Below, one piece after another: positions 53,867 to 61,488 of a stretch of 64,000 nt of DNA (position 1 is the stretch's first letter; each line of letters starts with the position of its first letter). The notes beneath the pieces are model-generated. The model had not been told where the DNA came from. It ran no database searches and worked only from the letters and a program-made list of their open reading frames with translations. The stretch spans positions 248,001-312,000 of the forward strand of contig CBDDJJ010000002.1 in assembly GCA_965229625.1 (NCBI GenBank), in the 5' to 3' direction. This stretch comes from JANQIO01 sp965229625 (GTDB lineage: Bacteria > Pseudomonadota > Gammaproteobacteria > Pseudomonadales > Halieaceae). Position numbers and translations under genes: made by a program.

Positions 53867-54613
53867 ATGCGACTGCTGACACTGATTGCGTCCACCCTTC
53901 TGACTTTGCTCACCGCCCTACCCCTGCAGGCCGCCGAAGGCACGGTATTGATCACCGGCGCCAACCGCGGCATCGGCCTGGCGCTGGCAGAGGAATTCAC
54001 CGAGGCAGGCTTCGAGGTGATCGGCACCGCCAGGAACCCAGGCAAAGCCGCCGAGCTGAAGGCCACCGGCGCCCGGGTGGTGCAGTTGGATGTGACCGAC
54101 CCGGCCAGCGTGGCCGCCATGGCGAAGAACCTGGACGGTGTCGCCATCGATATTGTGATCAACAACGCGGGGGTCGCCCTTGATCGCGGCCGCGAACTGG
54201 CCGAGTTGGACATGGCGGCCATCGAGCGCACCCTGGAGGTCAACACCATGGGGCCGATCCGGGTGATGGCGGCCCTCTACCCCAACGTGAAGGCCAGTGA
54301 TCGCAAGGTGTTCGCCAACATCTCCAGCATGATGGGCAGCATGGAGATGAATACCTGGGGCTGCTGCCTGGGCTACCGGGCCAGCAAGGCAGCCCTCAAC
54401 AGCGCCAGCAAGACCCTGGCGGCGGACTTTGGCAAGGAAGGCTTCACCTTCGTGGTGTTCCACCCGGGTTACGTGCAAACCGACATGAACGAGGGCAAGG
54501 GCAACATCACCCCCGCCCAGAGCGCCGCCGGCCTGACCCGGGTGATCGCCGGCCTCGACGCTGAGGACAACGGCAAGTTCTACGACTGGGAAGGCAAGGA
54601 ACTGCCCTGGTAG
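53867..54613 (+). CDS. SDR family oxidoreductase with signal peptide
   Basis: Short-chain dehydrogenase/reductase (248 residues). The Rossmann motif TGANRGIG, NNAG and the active-site GYRASKAALN (Tyr and Lys of YxxxK) are intact, as is a Ser in ISSMMGS. What is odd is the N-terminus MRLLTLIASTLLTLLTALPLQAAEG, a clear signal peptide directly before the cofactor domain, which predicts export. SDRs normally use cytosolic NAD(P)(H). An internal Met start would cut the Rossmann fold, so the long start is preferred. Confidence 0.85.
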   Translation: MRLLTLIASTLLTLLTALPLQAAEGTVLITGANRGIGLALAEEFTEAGFEVIGTARNPGKAAELKATGARVVQLDVTDPASVAAMAKNLDGVAIDIVINNAGVALDRGRELAELDMAAIERTLEVNTMGPIRVMAALYPNVKASDRKVFANISSMMGSMEMNTWGCCLGYRASKAALNSASKTLAADFGKEGFTFVVFHPGYVQTDMNEGKGNITPAQSAAGLTRVIAGLDAEDNGKFYDWEGKELPW

Positions 54614-54658
54614 CGTTCACTACTGGACGCTCCAGCTACCTGGAATACCCATGAGCAC

Positions 54659-54680
54659 GCCGCCGGCAGGCGGCTTGTTT
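54659..54680 (+). terminator. Terminator downstream of the SDR gene
   Basis: GCCGCC (54659-54664), loop GGCA, GGCGGC (54669-54674), then TTGTTT. It lies 46 nt after the SDR stop. The remaining space to the YHS gene (to 54850) shows no other element. Confidence 0.75.
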
Positions 54681-54850
54681 CCCTCAGGAAACGGCGAATG
54701 TATCGGAAGATTCTTGCCGTAAAGCCCGATCTTTTTGCCCAACGGCCTGATCACCGCGTTCCCGATTGTGTGGCAAGCCTACCGCATGCAGACTCCCGGC
54801 AGTCGCGAATATCGCGGCAATTCCATAGTTTGCAATTAAGGTAATGACAC

Positions 54851-55345
54851 ATGAATCCATTCAGTAAAAAACACATGGCGAGCGTTATCGTGGCGCTGGC
54901 GCTTGGAACAGCCGCTGTGCCGGGTCTGGCGGTAGACGAGTACAACGTGGCGACCGGACTGACCGCGGCCGGCGCGCCGCTGGGTCTGCACGGCGTCGAT
55001 CCCGTCGCGTTCCTCACCCTGGGAAACCGGGTGGAGGGCTCTGCTCGCTACACAGCGGTGCACGACGGCGTCGCCTACTACTTCGATTCTGAGGAAAACA
55101 AGGCTGCGTTTGAAAACAGGCCCACGCGCTATATTCCGCAGAACGGCGGCTTCTGCACCTTTGGCGTATCGGTCGGCAAGAAGTTTGATGGCGATCCGCA
55201 GTACGCGGCCGTGATGGACGGCAAGCTCTACGTATTCCTGAACGAAGAGATATTCCAGGCCTTCCAGAAGGACAGGGCGGGCACCATCAAGAAGGCCGCC
55301 CGCAGCTGGCGCAAAATCGAGCACACGGCCGCAGCCGAACTCTAG
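54851..55345 (+). CDS. Exported YHS-domain protein
   Basis: 164 residues with a signal peptide (ends near PGLAVDE) and a YHS-like domain: LGLHGVDPVAFLT, GSARYTAVHDGVAYYFDSEENKAAFENRPTRY and GGFCTFGVSVGKKFDGDP. YHS domains are linked to metal or metallochaperone roles. It stands alone between two terminators. Specific ligand unknown. Confidence 0.85.
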   Translation: MNPFSKKHMASVIVALALGTAAVPGLAVDEYNVATGLTAAGAPLGLHGVDPVAFLTLGNRVEGSARYTAVHDGVAYYFDSEENKAAFENRPTRYIPQNGGFCTFGVSVGKKFDGDPQYAAVMDGKLYVFLNEEIFQAFQKDRAGTIKKAARSWRKIEHTAAAEL

Positions 55346-55353
55346 CCATCCCA

Positions 55354-55378
55354 CCCGGCCCCTGCGGGCCGGGTTTAC
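55354..55378 (+). terminator. Terminator downstream of the YHS gene
   Basis: CCCGGCCC (55354-55361), loop CTGC, GGGCCGGG (55366-55373), followed by TTTACTACT. A strong 8-bp GC stem shortly after the stop codon. Confidence 0.82.
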
Positions 55379-55436
55379 TACTCCCTCCAAGTGCCCGATC
55401 CCTACTCCAGACGGTTGCTACTTCGAGTAACCGGCG

Positions 55437-56381
55437 TCAGTCGGCAGAGTTGGGCCGAGTATCGCGGCGCAAGCTACCGGGCGGCCTCCCTACCTGCCGG
55501 TGAAAGGCGCGATTGAAGGCGGACTCTGAGGTGTAACCCACCCGATTGGCGATTTCGATCATCGGCAGCGTGCTTTGCAGTATCAGCCGCCTCGCGACCT
55601 GCATGCGCCAGAGCGTGAGATATTCCATTGGTGCCATACCGATGGTGTCGCGAAAGCGCACGGCAAACCGGGTCCTCGACATGGCCGCTTCTCCCGCCAG
55701 GGCGTCAAGACTCCATTGCTCGCCCGGACGGCTGTGAATGGCCCGCAGCGCGCCCGCCAGGCGCTTGTCGAGCAGTCCGGCAATACCCTGCAGCGCAGGA
55801 TTTTCCGTTGTATCGAGGGAGCGCAGGGTCTGCACGAAGATGATCTCGGCAAGCCGGCGCAGGATCGCGTCGCTGCCTGGCTGACCGCTGTCAGCTTCGT
55901 GGGCGACAAAGCGCAGGGCGCTTTCCAGCCAGGTGTAATCCACGCCCACAGCTGCGGGTATATGCAGATAGGCCGGCAAGGCGTCCAACAAGGGATGCTG
56001 GACATCCGCATCGAAGGCGAAATGGCCGCACACCAGTTTACAGGGAAGGTTGTCCTCGCTACCGCCATACACCAGCGCACCATCACCACGAAAGCCGCTT
56101 TTCTCGATAACGTCGTCCAGCGACGCCGGCGTACGCGCCGGATCATCCTTGAGGATATGCGCCACACCGCGAGGTATGACCACAAGGTCCCCGGGGCCCA
56201 GTTGCAGGCTGGTGCTTTGCCCCTGCACCTGCACCCAGCACTCACCGCGGGTCACGAAGTGAAACCGCGCCACCTGCTCGAAGGCCGGTACCTGTACCGC
56301 CCAGGGCGGCGAGAAGTGGGTGCGAAAGTACAGGCTGCCGCGCAGGCTGATCAGGTCAAGGATGTCGCTGAGAACGTCCAA
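55437..56381 (-). CDS. AraC family transcriptional regulator
   Basis: 314 residues with an N-terminal cupin-type sensor domain (about 1-190; PGDLVVIPRGVAHIL) of the AraC-binding cupin_6 kind and a C-terminal double helix-turn-helix (WSLDALAGEAAMSRTRFAVRF and MIEIANRVGYTSESAFNRAFHRQVG). The start is TTG 56381 with GGGAG 6 nt upstream. Probably controls the divergent small membrane protein gene at 56571, as often seen for this regulator type; this is inference. Confidence 0.91.
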   Translation of the reverse strand: MDVLSDILDLISLRGSLYFRTHFSPPWAVQVPAFEQVARFHFVTRGECWVQVQGQSTSLQLGPGDLVVIPRGVAHILKDDPARTPASLDDVIEKSGFRGDGALVYGGSEDNLPCKLVCGHFAFDADVQHPLLDALPAYLHIPAAVGVDYTWLESALRFVAHEADSGQPGSDAILRRLAEIIFVQTLRSLDTTENPALQGIAGLLDKRLAGALRAIHSRPGEQWSLDALAGEAAMSRTRFAVRFRDTIGMAPMEYLTLWRMQVARRLILQSTLPMIEIANRVGYTSESAFNRAFHRQVGRPPGSLRRDTRPNSAD

Positions 56382-56570
56382 CTGGTACTCCCGGATAATT
56401 CAACGGCGTTTTTATAGCGCAAATTTACGCTGGATAGGAACGATTGGCGAAAATTGGAACTCGCGGGCAAAAGCCCGGTACTGGCGGTCAAGTACCGGGC
56501 GCAGGCACTCCGTAGACTGGCTGTCGACATCCGGAAGCACCGGAAATCCACATTGAAACGGAGACTGACC

Positions 56571-56927
56571 ATGAAATTTCTAACCCCAACCCTGCACGGT
56601 GTCGGCGACTATGCCGCCGCACTGGTTCTGATCATCGCCCCTTTCCTGCTGGGCATTGCCGAGCATTCAGCCCTGGCACACTGGGCCTCCGTCGGCGGCG
56701 GCGTGGGCCTGATCGTCTACAGCTTTTTGACAGATTACGCACTTGGCGGAGCCAGGGTATTGCCCTTCGATATACACCTGCTGCTCGATGGCATAGCCGC
56801 AGCGTTCTTCCTGGCCCTGCCCTTTGCCCTGGGGCTCACCGGCATCGCGCAAGCCTACTTCCTGGTGATGGGTGGTGGCGTGCTTGTGGTGGTGGCCGTC
56901 AGCCAGCGCGTGCCAGCAGAGGCCTAG
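56571..56927 (+). CDS. Small four-helix membrane protein
   Basis: 118 residues, nearly all hydrophobic, with about four transmembrane segments; the opening LHGVGDYAAALVLIIAPFLLG resembles SPW-repeat-type membrane proteins. ATG 56571 follows GGAG at 56560-56563; the upstream part of the frame (from 56454) has no membrane character. Function unknown. The divergent AraC regulator 189 bp away is a likely controller. Confidence 0.7.
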   Translation: MKFLTPTLHGVGDYAAALVLIIAPFLLGIAEHSALAHWASVGGGVGLIVYSFLTDYALGGARVLPFDIHLLLDGIAAAFFLALPFALGLTGIAQAYFLVMGGGVLVVVAVSQRVPAEA

Positions 56928-56960
56928 CCACACCTGAGTTTTGTCACGGCAGGCCGCAAT

Positions 56961-57965
56961 CTACAATGGGTTCACTGCGCGCTGGTAGAGCGTGTAATCC
57001 TCCGGCTCGCGCTGCAGGGAGAGGTTAATGACGGCCAGGCGCTGGGCCAGTAACGGCTCCGCCTTGACGTCCAGGTAAAACAAGGCCATTTCCCTGGCGT
57101 GCCGCCAGTCCCGAGCGGCCACCCAGCGTTTGAATTTGGCATCGGCTCGATGGATGTCCGCGCGAACCTCAGCGCCGCGCCCAAGGCGCTCGGCCACCAG
57201 CAGTTGCCGGACCCGCAGCGCCAGGGAGCGGGTTTCCAGGTCGAGCGCTGCGCACGCCGCCTCCAGCTTGTCCTGCTGCAGTAGAACATCAACCAGCGCC
57301 GCTCGTACCTGGGTGCTTTCCGAGCGTTCCAGTGAGTCGCGAAAAAACCCTTCGGCACGCCCGTGCTCGCCAGATGCTGCCGCCAGGTCGCCCGCCACCG
57401 CCAGCGCCCAGGCAGAGATATCGTCAGGTGCCTCGTCCATTGGGTAGACCGCTAGCGCGGCGCTGAGACCGCGGTAATGATCAGCGAAGTCACCCCGCGA
57501 CAGGGCAACCCGGGATCGACAGGTCAGCGCTACCAGCGCCGGGGCTCGGTGCAGGCGCCGGCAGGCCTCCAGGGCTATCTGGCCGCGCCCGCGGACAAGG
57601 TGTATCGACGCCTGCAGCAGCAATGCCTGTTGATCGTCGGGCCGGCGCGTCAGCGCCTCCTGCAGCAACCGCTCTGCGCGCTCGAATTCGTGGCGCGACT
57701 GGGCCACCATCGCGGCCAGGGTAAAGATATCCGCGCTGGCCTCGTCCCGTTCCAGTGCCGGTAGAAGCACCGCCCAGGCGCGCTCCAGCGCGTGGTCGTC
57801 GCCTGTTTCCCGGAACTCGCGCAGGTAGGCAGGCGCGGATTCAGTAGCCGGCAGTGACTGCTCGGGCCGGTGGTCGTGAATGGTATGAGCGGCGGCGCCC
57901 GCCGCCGCAAAAGCACTGAGAAACAGCAGAAGCCGTGGCAGCGCCTGAACCAGAAGTCTGTTCAT
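56961..57965 (-). CDS. Exported TPR-repeat protein
   Basis: 334 residues with a signal peptide (ends AGAAAHT) followed by degenerate tetratricopeptide repeats across about 75-270 (ADIFTLAAMVAQSRHEFERAERLLQEALTRRPDD is the clearest). Periplasmic scaffold role is likely. The gene lies 41 nt downstream of a lipoprotein gene and is probably the last of the DUF4331 transcription unit. Confidence 0.78.
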   Translation of the reverse strand: MNRLLVQALPRLLLFLSAFAAAGAAAHTIHDHRPEQSLPATESAPAYLREFRETGDDHALERAWAVLLPALERDEASADIFTLAAMVAQSRHEFERAERLLQEALTRRPDDQQALLLQASIHLVRGRGQIALEACRRLHRAPALVALTCRSRVALSRGDFADHYRGLSAALAVYPMDEAPDDISAWALAVAGDLAAASGEHGRAEGFFRDSLERSESTQVRAALVDVLLQQDKLEAACAALDLETRSLALRVRQLLVAERLGRGAEVRADIHRADAKFKRWVAARDWRHAREMALFYLDVKAEPLLAQRLAVINLSLQREPEDYTLYQRAVNPL

Positions 57966-58006
57966 ATTAGTGTCCCGATACGGGGAGCCGGAACTCCCCT
58001 TGACAG

Positions 58007-58531
58007 TCAGAAAGAGATTACCGCCGCGATCTCATCCGGCCCGAGGTCAGGAGTCAGTTCCAGCGCGTTGACCGGTACCGGCTCGGCGTCCGCAGCCAGC
58101 AAGAATACCTCACTGAAGAATGCGGCCAGGGAGCGCTGTTGCGGAGTGACCAGCAACCGGAAAGTCCGCGTCGCGGAGAGGCCCAGGGTATCGGTCACGG
58201 TCACGGTGATGCGGCTTTCGCCCAGCGTGTCGGCCACCGGAGTGAGAGTCAGGCTGCGGCGCGCACCGCTTCCCGCCAGTAGAATACTGTCTACCGGTAA
58301 CAGGCCCGGATTGTCAGCGGATACCGTAATCTGCAGGTTGTCGACATCCTCATCCGCAATGCTGACATCGAGCGGTCCTATGGACCGGTTCGCCTCCACG
58401 CTTTGGTCCGCCAGCGCGCTGATCGTCGGCGCCTCGTTTGGCGCCGCCCGATTGCCGCCGCCACCGTTGCCACCGGAGCAGGCCGCCACCAGGATGGTAG
58501 CGGCCAGGGTAGTCAAGAATCTGAAAGTCAT
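58007..58531 (-). CDS. Cadherin-like/Ig-fold lipoprotein
   Basis: 174 residues. Lipobox VAAC at about residues 15-18, then a Gly/Asn-rich linker and one beta-sandwich domain with the pattern NEAPTISALADQSVEANRS...TVSADNPGLLP...LTLTPVADTLGESRITVTVTD, typical of cadherin-like repeats in bacterial surface proteins. A C-terminal part of about 40 residues has no recognised fold. ATG 58531 gives the lipoprotein signal; it is 20 nt after the DUF4331 gene. Confidence 0.78.
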   Translation of the reverse strand: MTFRFLTTLAATILVAACSGGNGGGGNRAAPNEAPTISALADQSVEANRSIGPLDVSIADEDVDNLQITVSADNPGLLPVDSILLAGSGARRSLTLTPVADTLGESRITVTVTDTLGLSATRTFRLLVTPQQRSLAAFFSEVFLLAADAEPVPVNALELTPDLGPDEIAAVISF

Positions 58532-58551
58532 TCGTTTCACCTCGTTTGTTG

Positions 58552-60177
58552 TCAGTTGACCGGCGTCGGCAGTGGTGCGCCCACCGGCGACCCCGGGTAG
58601 GGGGTAAGCAGGTAAGGGAAGCTGTTGTCGAACTCGGTGGCGCTGATCGGTGCACCGTCGGTAAAGGGCTGATTGCCCACCACCGCATCGTCCGGGCTGC
58701 ACAGGCCGAGATTCATGTCGGCGCCGCCCTGACCGACCGGCAGGTCGTAACACAGCGCGCCCATCACCACTCGCAGCGCCAGATCTACGCTGTCATCGCC
58801 CGGCCGGCGGCCATTGGGGAAGCCCGCCATATCACCGGCGGCAAGACCAAAGCTGCTCTGCTGTCCCCGCGGCGTGGGCAGGATCTCGGTGTTCAGGCGC
58901 AACATCTCTCCAGGCACCACGCTGGCCGGCTGATTTACGCCTGGAAAGCCTGTCAGGAACGCCGCAACCAGGTCCTGACGCGGAAAATTGGTCGGCGCTA
59001 TGTTGTCGAAGGGCTCGAAGCCGGCGATCGCGTCACTGAGAATCTCATTCACGGGTTCGCGGAACAGGGCGTCGAGTATTAGCGGCAACCCGGGATTGGT
59101 GACGAAGGTGAGGAACTGGCCGTCGTCCTTTGGCTCCGCCGCGTTGAAACGGTCCTTGCTGTCGAAGCCGATTACCAGCTCGTTCACCAGAGGAGAGGAG
59201 ATTCGCGATACCTGGACCCAGGGCCCGCCGGATATTTCGGGGCGCTGGAAGCTGGGACGCGGATTGAATACATTCACCTGGCGCAGGCTGGCCGTGGTCC
59301 AGGCGCCGATGACGGGCTCGTTGCCAGCGGTCAGGCAGTCCTTGTGCACTTCCAGGGCAATCGATGTGACATTGTTGCGCGCCAGGATGTTGCGCTCCGG
59401 ATCCTGGGTCACGCCACCCGGGAAACCGCCGGCGTCGCCCGCCCCGGGGGCGCTATCTCCCTCCAGTGGAACGAAGTTGACCAGGTCAAAAACCTCACCC
59501 AGGCTCAACTTGAAGGCCTCGTTGCGCTGGCCTACGAAAACCCGCCCCGGCACCCCACAGCCGGGTATGTCGACCTCGTGAATGAAGCTGTTTGCATAGG
59601 ACGTGTAGTTCCCGGCCCCCCCGAATGTCTTGGTGCCTGAATAATCGAAGGGCTTGGCAAAGGTCTCTCCGCCGGTACTGGCGTTGCTGGCCGCCTGTTT
59701 GCTGCCGCGGCGGCGGTCACCGTCGACCACTGTGATGGTGTAGTTCTCAAAATGCGCAAGGCCGCCGGCGGATTCGGCATCAATCATGTCGATATTGCGC
59801 AATACGCTGGAGATTACCTCACCGTCGACAGTGAGCGTCGGTACGCCGGCATCGGGGAGGTCGTCGCTGAACCGGAACTGAAAGGTGATGTCCTCTTCGC
59901 TGTCGCCGTCATTGTCGACATGAATCTCGTACAGTGCTTCGCTGTCCAGCGGAAAATAGTGCGGCCCACCGTAGGCCGCCTGCACCGGCAGGTAGTTGGC
60001 AATCATCGTCACAAACTCTTCCCGCCCAGGCTCATAGCTCTGGAACAGGTAGAAATCCGTGCCATCTACCTGTGGGTACTTGGTGACGAAGGGGGCTTCC
60101 CGGTGGCTGGAGCCCAGCGCCGTGCCGCTGAACAACACGGCGCAGGCAACTCCCAGGGTCGTTAACTTAGCTTTCAT
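58552..60177 (-). CDS. DUF4331 family exported protein
   Basis: 541 residues with signal peptide (ends TALGSSHREAP; the SSHREAP start of the mature protein is the family hallmark). The body matches DUF4331 proteins: VDGTDFYLFQSYEPGR, NYLPVQAAYGGPHYFPLDSEALYEIHVDNDGD (quoted in parts) and a C-terminal stretch with FPNGRRPGDDSVDLALRVV. Function of the family is not known. It heads a minus-strand unit with a lipoprotein and TPR protein, divergent from the ECF sigma factor gene. Confidence 0.87.
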   Translation of the reverse strand: MKAKLTTLGVACAVLFSGTALGSSHREAPFVTKYPQVDGTDFYLFQSYEPGREEFVTMIANYLPVQAAYGGPHYFPLDSEALYEIHVDNDGDSEEDITFQFRFSDDLPDAGVPTLTVDGEVISSVLRNIDMIDAESAGGLAHFENYTITVVDGDRRRGSKQAASNASTGGETFAKPFDYSGTKTFGGAGNYTSYANSFIHEVDIPGCGVPGRVFVGQRNEAFKLSLGEVFDLVNFVPLEGDSAPGAGDAGGFPGGVTQDPERNILARNNVTSIALEVHKDCLTAGNEPVIGAWTTASLRQVNVFNPRPSFQRPEISGGPWVQVSRISSPLVNELVIGFDSKDRFNAAEPKDDGQFLTFVTNPGLPLILDALFREPVNEILSDAIAGFEPFDNIAPTNFPRQDLVAAFLTGFPGVNQPASVVPGEMLRLNTEILPTPRGQQSSFGLAAGDMAGFPNGRRPGDDSVDLALRVVMGALCYDLPVGQGGADMNLGLCSPDDAVVGNQPFTDGAPISATEFDNSFPYLLTPYPGSPVGAPLPTPVN

Positions 60178-60240
60178 AAGTCCTAGTCCTCATTGGGCAA
60201 GTGAATTCTTGCTGCCAGCTTTTCGAAACGACTGCGCAAT

Positions 60241-60301
60241 TGGATGCAGATCGACGGAAAAAAATTCACACAAGGCAGACGGCGTTCCGAAGCTGCATCC
60301 A
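60241..60301. promoter_or_regulatory. 9-bp inverted repeat in the DUF4331/sigma intergenic region
   Basis: TGGATGCAG at 60241-60249 and CTGCATCCA at 60293-60301 are exact complements, 43 nt apart, in the 193-nt space between the divergent DUF4331 and sigma-factor genes. Possible operator for a shared regulator or a pair of half sites, one per direction. Not a terminator. Confidence 0.4.
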
Positions 60302-60358
60302 GGCGCGCCTGACACACGAATAGCTGCAAGAGAGTGCGAGCCGTGCAAGCGGATTTGC

Positions 60359-60364
60359 TATAGT
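60359..60364 (+). promoter_or_regulatory. -10-like box just upstream of the sigma-factor ATG
   Basis: TATAGT ends 6 nt before the ATG at 60371; if it works as a -10, transcription would begin at or next to the start codon, giving a leaderless message. No Shine-Dalgarno sequence precedes this ATG. The -35 position does not match the housekeeping consensus. Confidence 0.3.
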
Positions 60365-60370
60365 CGTCGC

Positions 60371-60988
60371 ATGACCGAGCGAGCACTATCCGGCGACGAC
60401 CAAAGCGAGCGGTATGAGTTCGACCGGCGCTGCGTAAACTGGATCGCGGCCATGGCCGGCGGCGACGAAGGAGCGCTGAATGCGCTGTACGATGCCACGC
60501 TGTCGCGTGTGTACGGCCTGGCCTTGCGCATCATTGGTGATGAGGCGCTCGCGGAAGATGTCGTGTCACAGTGTTACTTCGAGGCCTGGAACGGCGCCGC
60601 TCGCTACCGCGCCGACAAGGGCCGCCCGCTGACCTGGCTGCTGAGTATCTGCCGCAACCGAGCTCTGGACGAATACCGGCGGCGCAGTGCTATCGCGCGC
60701 GGCCAGGAGGCACACGCCAATGAAGCTGGACACCATGAGATCGGCAAAGACTTGCCGGACCTGTTGGCTGCGACCCGGGACAACGAGCAGTTGAATGCTC
60801 AGCTCGCGAGCATCGAAGAGCAGGACCGGCACCTGATCGCGTTGGCCTTCTTTCGAGGTCTCAGTCATCAACAGATTGCGGAGGTCACGGGACAGCCGCT
60901 GGGCTCAATCAAGTCCCGGATACGCCGCGCCCTGGCATCTCTGGCTCAGGCGCTTTCAGCAAACGCGGAGGAGAATGGCGATGGCTGA
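60371..60988 (+). CDS. ECF-type RNA polymerase sigma factor
   Basis: 205 residues. Region 2 (about 32-100) contains LALRIIGDEALAEDVVSQCYFEAW and the -10-recognition stretch RGRPLTWLLSICRNRALDEYRRR-like (seen here as KGRPLTWLLSICRNRALDEY); region 4 (about 145-195) has LIALAFFRGLSHQQIAEVTG and GSIKSRIRRAL, the -35-binding helix-turn-helix. It is followed by a ChrR-like cupin gene with 8-nt overlap, the arrangement of RpoE-ChrR singlet-oxygen/peroxide response pairs. The start ATG 60371 removes a long upstream frame without family character. Confidence 0.93.
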   Translation: MTERALSGDDQSERYEFDRRCVNWIAAMAGGDEGALNALYDATLSRVYGLALRIIGDEALAEDVVSQCYFEAWNGAARYRADKGRPLTWLLSICRNRALDEYRRRSAIARGQEAHANEAGHHEIGKDLPDLLAATRDNEQLNAQLASIEEQDRHLIALAFFRGLSHQQIAEVTGQPLGSIKSRIRRALASLAQALSANAEENGDG

Positions 60989-61427
60989 CGAAGAGCCGGT
61001 ACTGCCCGATGTATTGACAGATGCGCTCCTGGAGGCCGGCGCGGCGGTCGAACCGGGGGCCGAGGCAAAAGAGCGTATGCGCCGGGGTCTGCTGCAGCGG
61101 CTGCGCCAATCCGGGCCTGACGCAGCGCTGATTACGCGGCCGGCGGAAGAAGAAGGCTGGCTTGAGGCCGCTCCAGGCAACCATGTCAAGGTGCTGCGCC
61201 GCGACGAGCGCAGCATGTCGATGCTGGTCCGGCTGGAGCCGGGAGCCACCTTCCCTGCCCACAGCCATCCCGAAGACGAAGAAACCTACGTCATCGAAGG
61301 TGCAACCTGGTTTGGAGACATCTATCTGAAAGCCGGCGACTACCACGTGGCCGAGAAAGGTTCCGAGCACGGCGAGGTGCGCACCGACACCGGCTGCACC
61401 CTGTTGATTCGCAAAGCCGCTGAATAG
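60981..61427 (+). CDS. ChrR-like cupin protein (putative anti-sigma partner)
   Basis: 148 residues. The cupin (about 60-145) has FPAHSHPEDEETYVIEG and GDYHVAEKGSEHGE, giving a metal-site pattern His-x-His...Glu...His as in the ChrR C-terminal domain. The N-terminal zinc-binding anti-sigma domain of ChrR, with its His and CxxC ligands, is absent; only a helical stretch (EAKERMRRGLLQRL) precedes the cupin. ATG 60981 has GGAGGAG (60967-60973) at 7 nt spacing and overlaps the sigma gene by 8 nt. Confidence 0.85.
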   Translation: MADEEPVLPDVLTDALLEAGAAVEPGAEAKERMRRGLLQRLRQSGPDAALITRPAEEEGWLEAAPGNHVKVLRRDERSMSMLVRLEPGATFPAHSHPEDEETYVIEGATWFGDIYLKAGDYHVAEKGSEHGEVRTDTGCTLLIRKAAE

Positions 61428-61440
61428 GCTGCCAGCGTGC

Positions 61441-61482
61441 CGGGGCAGGCCTCGCAAGAGACAGGCTCGCCGCCCCGCGGGG
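61441..61482. terminator. Possible terminator between convergent genes
   Basis: CGGGGC (61441-61446) and GCCCCG (61472-61477) can pair around a 25-nt loop, and CCCCGCGGGG (61473-61482) is a perfect palindrome. There is no T-run, so termination is uncertain. Confidence 0.3.
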
Positions 61483-61488
61483 CCACCG

